10,975 nt of DNA, taken from NCBI GenBank assembly GCA_964523165.1, contig CAZFXZ010000023.1, positions 1 through 10,975 of the forward strand, written 5' to 3'. The stretch is from CAZFXZ01 sp964523165. Its GTDB lineage: Bacteria > Patescibacteriota > Patescibacteriia > JACRDY01. Below the pieces are notes generated by a model, which ran no database searches, had not been told where the DNA came from, and saw only the letters and a program-made list of their open reading frames with translations. Shown here piece by piece: positions 6,160-10,975 of the stretch (positions are counted from its first letter, which is position 1; every line of letters begins with the position of its first letter). The position numbers and the translations under genes were made by a program.

Positions 6160-7800
6160 TTACATGCCCATGTCCATGCCACCCATTCCCATACCACTTG
6201 GTAAACCATGGCCATGATCATTTTTCTTGTCCGGCAAATCGGTCACAACTGCTTCAGTCGTGATGAACAAGACGGCGATCGAAGCGGCATTTTGCAAAGC
6301 TGAGCGCGTGACCTTGGCTGGATCAACCACACCAGCGGCTAGCAAATCTTCATAAACATTCGTGCCGGCATTATAACCCTGACTGCCGGTTTGTTTTTTG
6401 ACCTCTTCAACGATGACTGAGCCATCTTGACCGGCATTTTGCGCGATCTGACGCAGAGGTTCTTCTAAGGCTTTGCGTAAAATGTTTAAGCCAATTTTTT
6501 CTTCACCTTCTAGTTTGATATTATCCAGAGCTGGTAAGGCGCGGATCAAAGCCACCCCACCACCCGGCACAATACCTTCCCCGACGGCAGCCTTGGTAGC
6601 ATTGAGGGCGTCTTCAACTTTAAATTTAATTTCTTTCATCTCTGTTTCGGTCGCCGCACCAACTTTAATAACCGCCACACCGCCGACCAATTTTGCCATT
6701 CTTTCTTGTAATTTTTCTTTGTCAAAATCAGATTCGGCACGCTCTAATTCAGCTCGCAAAGCATTGACGCGTTCATCAATTTCTTTTTTGTCGCCTTTAC
6801 CGCCAACGATCGTCGTATTGTCTTTGGTCGAAATAACTTTATCGGCGCTACCCAAATCTTGAGGCGTGACATTTTCTAACTTTAAGCCCAACTCTTCGGA
6901 AATCAAGCGCCCGCCGGTCAAAACGGCGATATCGCGCAACATGTCTTTGCGACGATCACCAAAGCCCGGAGCTTTGACGGCTAAAATATTAAATGTCCCA
7001 CGAAGTTTGTTGACGATAAAAGTCGCCAAAGCTTCACCTTCGACTTCATCGGCGATAATCACCAATTCTTTTTTGCCGGCCTGAGCGATTTTTTCTAGTA
7101 AAGGCAAGATTTCACTCAAAGCCGAAATCTTTTGATCAGTGATCAAAATGCTGGCTTCGCTATATTCTGCTTTCATCGTCTCGGCATTAGTCACCATGTA
7201 GGGTGAAACATAGCCCTTATCAAATTGCATGCCCTCGACAACCTCTTTAGTAATGCCAAAAGTTTGTGACTCTTCGACCGTGATAACACCATCTTGGCCA
7301 ACTTGTTCCATAGCCTCGGCAATGACCGCGCCGATTTCTTCACTATTGGCCGAGATCGAAGCGACTTGAGCGATTTCATCTTTACCAGCTACCGGTTTAG
7401 ACAATTTTTTCAATTCTTCAACAATGGCGGCCACGCCCTTTTCCAAACCATGACGCAAAGCAATCGGATTGGCCCCGGCCGTAACATTTTTTAAACCTTC
7501 GGCAATCATGGCTTGAGCCAAAATCGTGGCCGTGGTTGTGCCGTCGCCGGCCACATCGTTGGTTTTGGAAGCAACTTCTTTGATCAACTCGGCGCCAATA
7601 TTTTCAAATTTATCTTCTAACTCAATTTCTTTAGCAATCGTCACGCCATCGTTAGTGATCGTCGGCGCGCCAAAACCGCGATCCAAAACGACATTGCGGC
7701 CGCGCGGTCCCAAAGAAACCTTAACTGTATTAGCCAGCTTATCAACGCCGCGCTTGATAGCGGCGCGAGCGTCTTGATCAAATAAGATTTGTTTAGCCAT
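6160..7800 (-). CDS. groEL: Chaperonin GroEL (Hsp60)
   Basis: This 546-residue cytosolic chaperonin subunit forms the double ring in which non-native proteins fold with ATP and the GroES cap. The N-terminal MAKQILFDQDARAAIKRGVDKLANTVKVSLGP is typical. The ATP site shows GPRGRNVVLD (31-40), ITNDGVTIAKEI (48-59) and GDGTTTAT (85-92) with Asp86. The apical region includes EGMQFDKGYVSPYMVTNAE, and VVGGKGDK-like and GGGVALIRA signatures follow. The C-terminus ends in the flexible GMGMGGMDMGM tail common in GroEL, here carrying two His before it (DHGHG). Length is normal and no key residue is missing. The start lies 20 bases after the groES stop without a Shine-Dalgarno. It is transcribed with groES from the CIRCE-controlled promoter. 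Confidence 0.99.
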   Translation of the reverse strand: MAKQILFDQDARAAIKRGVDKLANTVKVSLGPRGRNVVLDRGFGAPTITNDGVTIAKEIELEDKFENIGAELIKEVASKTNDVAGDGTTTATILAQAMIAEGLKNVTAGANPIALRHGLEKGVAAIVEELKKLSKPVAGKDEIAQVASISANSEEIGAVIAEAMEQVGQDGVITVEESQTFGITKEVVEGMQFDKGYVSPYMVTNAETMKAEYSEASILITDQKISALSEILPLLEKIAQAGKKELVIIADEVEGEALATFIVNKLRGTFNILAVKAPGFGDRRKDMLRDIAVLTGGRLISEELGLKLENVTPQDLGSADKVISTKDNTTIVGGKGDKKEIDERVNALRAELERAESDFDKEKLQERMAKLVGGVAVIKVGAATETEMKEIKFKVEDALNATKAAVGEGIVPGGGVALIRALPALDNIKLEGEEKIGLNILRKALEEPLRQIAQNAGQDGSVIVEEVKKQTGSQGYNAGTNVYEDLLAAGVVDPAKVTRSALQNAASIAVLFITTEAVVTDLPDKKNDHGHGLPSGMGMGGMDMGM

Positions 7801-7820
7801 AAAGAAAAAAATTAAATTAA

Positions 7821-8111
7821 TTATTCGACAACCGCAATGATGTCGCTTTCGGCCACGACAAATAATTCTTGGCCGTCGACTTTGATTTCATCGGGGGCGT
7901 ATTTTTTGAACATGACTTTTTGACCGACAGTAACTGACATAGCCACACGACCGCCATCTTTACCCACCTTGCCTGGACCAACGGCGATAACTTCACCTTG
8001 CTCGGGCTTTTCTTTATCTAGCGTATCGGGCAAAACAATGCCACTAGCCGTAGTTTGTTCTTTAGCCAAGGGCTTGATAATAACATTGTCATGAAGTGGT
8101 TTTAATGACAT
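7821..8111 (-). CDS. groES: Co-chaperonin GroES (Hsp10)
   Basis: This 96-residue protein is the heptameric lid of the GroEL chamber. It begins MSLKPLHDNVIIKPL, has the mobile loop (about 17-32, EQTTASGIVLPDT) with the IVL tripeptide that docks on GroEL, then PEQGEVIAVGPGKV and VGQKVMFKKYAPDEIKVDGQELFVVAESDIIAVVE. The length equals the family norm. The gene precedes groEL in the usual order. The start at 8111 has no Shine-Dalgarno (the 20 bases before it are nearly all A and T), as for most large genes here. Expression should be induced by heat or protein-folding stress through HrcA, given the CIRCE element in the leader. Confidence 0.98.
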   Translation of the reverse strand: MSLKPLHDNVIIKPLAKEQTTASGIVLPDTLDKEKPEQGEVIAVGPGKVGKDGGRVAMSVTVGQKVMFKKYAPDEIKVDGQELFVVAESDIIAVVE

Positions 8112-8140
8112 AAGATTATTTAAAAATTAATTTTTAGAGA

Positions 8141-8167
8141 TTGGCACTCTAATATCAAGAGTGCTAA
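8141..8167 (-). promoter_or_regulatory. CIRCE operator (HrcA binding site)
   Basis: On the minus strand the element reads TTAGCACTC, a 9-base spacer, then GAGTGCCAA; the consensus is TTAGCACTC-N9-GAGTGCTAA. One arm is perfect and the other has one change. It lies in the groES leader, 29 bases upstream of the ATG and just downstream of the -10. HrcA bound there would block transcription of groES-groEL. The hrcA gene is not in the window. Confidence 0.96.
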
Positions 8168-8175
8168 GTAGTGCT

Positions 8176-8205
8176 ATCTTACATTATCGTCTAAGGCTAT
8201 GTCAA
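8176..8205 (-). promoter_or_regulatory. groES: Promoter of groES-groEL (TTGACA-18-TAAGAT)
   Basis: The minus strand has TTGACA (8205-8200), an 18-base spacer and TAAGAT (8181-8176). The predicted start is near 8169, at the edge of the CIRCE arm, so operator and start point overlap as expected for HrcA repression. The leader is about 58 bases. Confidence 0.75.
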
Positions 8206-8231
8206 GACTTTTTGATAAATAAAAAATCCTC

Positions 8232-8260
8232 TTGACATTTTTATGTAACGATGTTAGTTT
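8232..8260 (+). promoter_or_regulatory. Probable promoter of the 50-residue gene (TTGACA-17-TAGTTT)
   Basis: A perfect plus-strand -35 TTGACA (8232-8237) is followed after 17 bases by TAGTTT (8255-8260), a weak -10. The first 13 bases (TTGACATTTTTAT) equal those of the promoter at 2184. It diverges from the groES promoter; the two -35 boxes are 26 bases apart. A small hairpin (ATCATC 8263-8268 with GATGAT 8274-8279) lies in the leader just before the ribosome-binding site. Confidence 0.5.
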
Positions 8261-8283
8261 TTATCATCAACCCGATGATCATT

Positions 8284-8290
8284 AAGGAGG
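8284..8290 (+). promoter_or_regulatory. Full-consensus Shine-Dalgarno AAGGAGG
   Basis: AAGGAGG lies 5 bases before the ATG at 8296. It rejects the upstream in-frame ATGs at 8251 and 8275, which have no such site, and fixes a 50-residue product. Confidence 0.88.
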
Positions 8291-8295
8291 CGAAC

Positions 8296-8448
8296 ATGGT
8301 CATCCCGTACATTCAAATCGGTTCACTGATCCTGGCCGCGGTCGGCTTCATCGGCCTGACCCATAGCCAGCGGTCGCGTCATTTCGGCGTCTGTGGCGGC
8401 CTGCTGACCGTCGGCGCCGTCCTCTTCGCCATCACTTCGAGATTTTAA
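8296..8448 (+). CDS. Small two-helix membrane protein (50 aa)
   Basis: I do not recognise this 50-residue protein, MVIPYIQIGSLILAAVGFIG at its start. Two predicted helices (about 6-22 and 31-47) flank a short polar basic turn (THSQRSRHF) that should face the cytoplasm, so both ends would lie outside. There is one Cys (33) in the second helix. Codons are strongly GC-ending (GTC, CTG, GCC, GGC, ATC), unlike groES or the ligase on either side. It has its own -35, a full AAGGAGG and a terminator that begins on its stop codon, so it is an independent unit. It is the only plus-strand gene in the window and is divergent from groES. A small stress-linked membrane peptide is conceivable from the position, but nothing in the sequence proves that. 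Confidence 0.72.
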   Translation: MVIPYIQIGSLILAAVGFIGLTHSQRSRHFGVCGGLLTVGAVLFAITSRF

Positions 8449-8474
8449 CAGATCAAACTACGATCTGTTTTTTT
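8447..8474 (+). terminator. Intrinsic terminator of the 50-residue gene
   Basis: AACAGATC (8447-8454) pairs fully with GATCTGTT (8462-8469) around a 7-base loop, and the T-run continues to 8474. The stem includes the end of the plus-strand stop codon (TAA 8446-8448) and the minus-strand stop of the convergent ligase gene (TGA 8455-8453). On the minus strand the stem is followed by AAAATC, so it is a terminator in one direction only. Confidence 0.82.
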
Positions 8475-9712
8475 ATTTTTAGCGTCCAAGCGACTATCGC
8501 CCACCACAACATTCCCCCGCTAAACATACTCCACCAAAAATGATCGAGCATCATCATGACGGCAATGGCGATAATTAAAAATTTATTATCGCTGTAATAT
8601 AATAAATTAACAAATAACAAAATAGCTAATAATAAACCGACCGCCCCCAGCTCGGCCCAGATCAAAGCCAAGACATTGTGCACTGGCTGATAAGCATACA
8701 TTGGTCGAGTATCGTCAATATTTTTATAAACCGCCAAACTGTAATTACCATTACCAACACCCAACAGCGGGGCAAACTTTATCACTTGCCAGCTTTCACC
8801 ATAACCAGCCAGACGTTCTTGATAAGATTTTATTTCTAAACGTTGTTGGCTGATCAGACGATTAAAAATCAAGGGCTGTTGCTGCCAAGTCAAAACGGCT
8901 AAACAAACCGCCACGAAACCTAAAACAATATAAGTTTGCCGACCGCGGCGATTTTGCCACCAATAACCAATAATAATAATTATCGCCGCTAGCCAACCGG
9001 CCCGTGAAAAGCTAACTACCAAACCACTGACCGTCAACAGCAGGGCGATGATTAAAATTATTTTCTGCCAAACTTTTTGCGCGATATTTAATAAATATAA
9101 AATCGCCGCTACACCAACGACCAAAAAAGCCGCCAACATATTGGGGTGTGACAAACTGCCGTAAGCTCGCAACCAACGCTGATCAGAAACTTCGATTACT
9201 GACGTACCTAAAATATCGGGCGTCTGGCTGGCCATACCTAGCCATTTACTGGCCCAAACTTTTTGACCAAAAAATTGCCACAAAGCCAAAGCGCTTTGCA
9301 AAACCGTCATCAGCGACAAAACTATAGCCACTACATAACGTCGAGTAAAAGCAATGATTAAAGCCAGCAACACCAAACCTTCAACTAGCCAAGTGTTTTT
9401 TTGCCAAGCGATATCAGTATCTAGGGCCCAAAATATCGACAAAAAAGACCAAATCGCCAAACCAGTCATGGCTATCAACCAAGCGTTTGGCCAACTAAAA
9501 ATTTGTTTGGGACTTTGCCAAGTAATTTCTTGGCGCTTGGACCAAAAAAATCCCAAGGCCAAAACGACTACCATCAGCCACAAAATTTCCCAAGCGTATA
9601 AACTTAAAATACTATATTCCCCGACCCAACCTTGGGCGCTGATCAGCCTAGCTTGCCATGGCAATAAAAAAATTAAAACGTAAGTGACGTACTCGATTAT
9701 TTTACGCATCAT
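8453..9712 (-). CDS. O-antigen ligase/polymerase-like membrane protein (Wzy_C)
   Basis: This 419-residue polytopic protein has around ten or more membrane helices. Family features are RAYGSLSHPNMLAAFLVVG (182-200), the Wzy_C-type segment LLTVSGLVVSFSRAGWLAAIIII (225-247), and a large external loop with LLGVGNGNYS (316-325) leading to QPVHNVLALIWAELGAVGL (342-360), where His345 corresponds to the conserved loop histidine of this superfamily. Members join or polymerise undecaprenyl-linked glycans at the outer face of the cytoplasmic membrane; ligase and polymerase cannot be told apart by sequence. The start is ATG at 9712 or the adjacent ATG at 9709; both overlap the end of the nucleotidyltransferase-like gene by 8-11 bases. 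No Shine-Dalgarno. The stop is 4 bases from the stop of the convergent 50-residue gene. Confidence 0.83.
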   Translation of the reverse strand: MMRKIIEYVTYVLIFLLPWQARLISAQGWVGEYSILSLYAWEILWLMVVVLALGFFWSKRQEITWQSPKQIFSWPNAWLIAMTGLAIWSFLSIFWALDTDIAWQKNTWLVEGLVLLALIIAFTRRYVVAIVLSLMTVLQSALALWQFFGQKVWASKWLGMASQTPDILGTSVIEVSDQRWLRAYGSLSHPNMLAAFLVVGVAAILYLLNIAQKVWQKIILIIALLLTVSGLVVSFSRAGWLAAIIIIIGYWWQNRRGRQTYIVLGFVAVCLAVLTWQQQPLIFNRLISQQRLEIKSYQERLAGYGESWQVIKFAPLLGVGNGNYSLAVYKNIDDTRPMYAYQPVHNVLALIWAELGAVGLLLAILLFVNLLYYSDNKFLIIAIAVMMMLDHFWWSMFSGGMLWWAIVAWTLKIKKQIVV

Positions 9713-10637
9713 ATTTTATAAAGTTAAGAAATTTTTGTTGATATTCATGCCGACGATCGTCGGAAGTTTTGTTGATCAATTTTATGATGCCCGGCCGGAT
9801 GACCACGCCAGGGTGTTGATTGATTTGTTGACGCAAACTATTGGGCAAAATTTTCATTTGCCAAACAGTTAACATCTTTTCGACCATCGACCAACCAAAC
9901 AGACCGGCTAGAATGCTTTTAATGATTTTTTCTGGCCAAGATAATTTTATCAAACGACGCTGATGAGCAACCACGCCTTCATAAAATGGCAAATAATTTT
10001 TTATCCATTGGTTTTGAGCGACAAATTGATCATAAACACTTTGACCGTAAACCGGATAAAGCTGGGCGGCTAAATAAACCAAGTGCCTTTCACTGTTATC
10101 AGGCAAACTACTGATATCGAGATGGTCGCGATCGACAAAAAAGCTTAAACAAAATTTATCTTGTTGTTTTTTAGTCGTCGGGCGGAGTCTGAAAATTTTT
10201 AAAAGAAGCAGACAAAAAAATCTAGTGGTCCAAGCTCGGTCAGACTTAGCCACGACAAACAAGTCAATATCACTATTTTCATCAACATTGCCAAAAGCCA
10301 ATCTATTGGTCACGGCCAACATTTCCACCTCTGGCAATAAAGCTAATAGTCGGCCAATTTTTTTTACTTTCAAAAATTTCTTTTCAGTGGTATTGGTTTT
10401 GGCCAGACGTTGAGCGCTCCAATCAAGACCGGGCGGACCATAAAGTCCTTGATGGCAAGATATTTCTCCGGCTTGTAAAAGTTCATTCACGGCCATTAAT
10501 ATTACATACTGATCAATTTTGGCTGCTGCCGGCCACCATAAAAACTGACAGATTTCCAAATTACTCAACGGTTGATTAAAAACCGCAAAGTAAGCAACTG
10601 TTTGTAAAATTGCCTGATGTAATGGCGTTTTGGCCAT
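9702..10637 (-). CDS. Winged-helix plus nucleotidyltransferase-fold protein, altered active site
   Basis: This 311-residue protein has an N-terminal helical region (about 5-75) resembling a winged helix (AVFNQPLSNLEICQFLW... GLYGPPG). A Pol-beta-type nucleotidyltransferase core follows (about 88-175): MLAVTNRLAFGNVDENSDIDLFVVAK (106-131) with Asp123 and Asp125, then FCLSFFVDRDHLDI with Asp169 as a possible third carboxylate. A helical C-terminal part (about 180-311) completes it. In this class the turn before the DxD is normally G-S; here residues 111-112 are Asn-Arg, so catalysis may be lost or changed. The substrate is unknown. The start is set at 10637 (MAKTPLHQ), 4 bases after the PRC gene stop; ATG at 10658 (MLNWINF) is an alternative that would overlap. 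It also overlaps the ligase gene, which suggests a joint role in surface-glycan assembly, but that is inference. Confidence 0.75.
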   Translation of the reverse strand: MAKTPLHQAILQTVAYFAVFNQPLSNLEICQFLWWPAAAKIDQYVILMAVNELLQAGEISCHQGLYGPPGLDWSAQRLAKTNTTEKKFLKVKKIGRLLALLPEVEMLAVTNRLAFGNVDENSDIDLFVVAKSDRAWTTRFFCLLLLKIFRLRPTTKKQQDKFCLSFFVDRDHLDISSLPDNSERHLVYLAAQLYPVYGQSVYDQFVAQNQWIKNYLPFYEGVVAHQRRLIKLSWPEKIIKSILAGLFGWSMVEKMLTVWQMKILPNSLRQQINQHPGVVIRPGIIKLINKTSDDRRHEYQQKFLNFIKYDA

Positions 10638-10641
10638 AAAA

Positions 10642-10935
10642 TTAATCCAATTCAACATTCAAGGCGGGCTGTTTGACAATATTGTCAGTCGCCAGATCGG
10701 TTGTCAGATTGTCTTCGACAATCATTTTTTTATCATCGAGAGAAATGACTTGGGTCGGATTGATCAGTAAGAGATTTTTTTTAAACAAAGTTTTTAAGGA
10801 AAAAACCGTCCTAACTTGGTAGGAAACAATTTGACTGCTGTCGACATCAATATCAACATCGCCGACTGTCCCCAGAGTTTGTCCCAGACGAGTCATGACC
10901 GGCAAACCAATCAATTGTCGAAGGGTGATTTTCAT
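10642..10935 (-). CDS. PRC-barrel domain protein (97 aa)
   Basis: This 97-residue protein consists of one PRC-barrel-like domain. The start MKITLRQLIGLPVMTRLGQTLGTVGDVDIDVDSSQIVSYQV has the typical strand pattern with G-T-V-x-D-V-x-I/V-D and a hydrophobic second half (LLINPTQVISLDDKKMIVED, 56-75), followed by an acidic polar tail. There is no membrane segment or signal peptide. PRC barrels occur in RimM and in photosystem H subunits and often serve as small protein- or RNA-binding adaptors; the partner is unknown. The start at 10935 has no Shine-Dalgarno and no convincing promoter can be seen in the 40 bases left. It is the first visible gene of the PRC, nucleotidyltransferase, ligase run. 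Confidence 0.8.
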   Translation of the reverse strand: MKITLRQLIGLPVMTRLGQTLGTVGDVDIDVDSSQIVSYQVRTVFSLKTLFKKNLLLINPTQVISLDDKKMIVEDNLTTDLATDNIVKQPALNVELD

Positions 10936-10975
10936 AGATTTTAATTTTGGCCTTGCTTTTTATCGTAAAAACGCA

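Noticed and set aside
6473..7777. Several plus- and minus-strand frames inside groEL
   Set aside because: GroEL is intact in its own frame. The others are low-complexity Ser/Ala/Leu/Pro shadows.
8251..8295. Upstream ATGs at 8251 and 8275 as the start of the 50-residue gene
   Set aside because: They lack ribosome-binding sites. The first lies between the predicted -35 and -10, and AAGGAGG is spaced for 8296.
857..8455. Alternative genetic code with TGA as glycine
   Set aside because: The dsbA-like and ligase genes end at TGA at sensible lengths and overlaps, and tryptophans and glycines are encoded normally in conserved motifs.
1..10975. Mobile element, CRISPR array, tRNA, toxin-antitoxin or defence system
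   Set aside because: I saw no direct repeat arrays, terminal inverted repeats with a transposase, cloverleaf sequences or defence-type domains. The nucleotidyltransferase-like protein lies next to glycan genes, with no HEPN or MazE-type partner.

Overview
The window looks like a chromosomal segment of an uncultivated, moderately AT-rich bacterium, most probably a member of the Patescibacteria (Candidate Phyla Radiation). This is inferred from gene content, because no rRNA or other phylogenetic marker is present. The supporting signs are: most genes start without a Shine-Dalgarno sequence; there is a winged-helix plus nucleotidyltransferase protein of the kind common in that group; there is a small DUF4870/Tic20-like membrane protein; and a compact gene set combines envelope glycosylation with basic glycolysis and chaperones. 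TGA is used as a stop (dsbA-like gene, O-antigen ligase-like gene), so the TGA=Gly code of Gracilibacteria/Absconditabacteria does not apply.

Layout from left to right; almost everything is on the minus strand. (1) 1-90: the end of an unseen plus-strand transcript with an intrinsic terminator that overlaps the 3' end of lgt. (2) 66-1450: an envelope pair, a membrane-anchored DsbA-like thioredoxin followed by lgt, joined by an ATGA overlap. (3) 1471-2184: two tiny GC-rich membrane-protein genes, each with its own promoter, strong Shine-Dalgarno and terminator. (4) 2197-6109: a likely operon of a GT-C glycosyltransferase, two small membrane proteins and pyruvate kinase, closed by a terminator. 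(5) 6160-8205: groES-groEL, with a sigma70-type promoter and a well-preserved CIRCE operator for HrcA. (6) 8232-8474: a third GC-rich small membrane-protein gene on the plus strand, divergent from groES. (7) 8453-10935: PRC-barrel protein, nucleotidyltransferase-like protein and O-antigen ligase/polymerase-like protein in an overlapping or near-touching minus-strand cluster.

The housekeeping content is ordinary: lipoprotein maturation, extracytoplasmic disulfide chemistry, glycolysis, protein folding and surface glycan synthesis. The least ordinary signal is a split between two gene classes. The long, AT-leaning genes have no Shine-Dalgarno, and some have extended -10 promoters so close to the ATG that leaderless mRNA is predicted. 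Three 50-93-residue, GC-rich, predicted two-helix membrane proteins instead have AGGAG or GGAGG sites, TTGACA -35 boxes and private terminators, so they behave as self-contained expression units. I do not recognise these three proteins. I saw no insertion sequence, CRISPR array, tRNA or rRNA.
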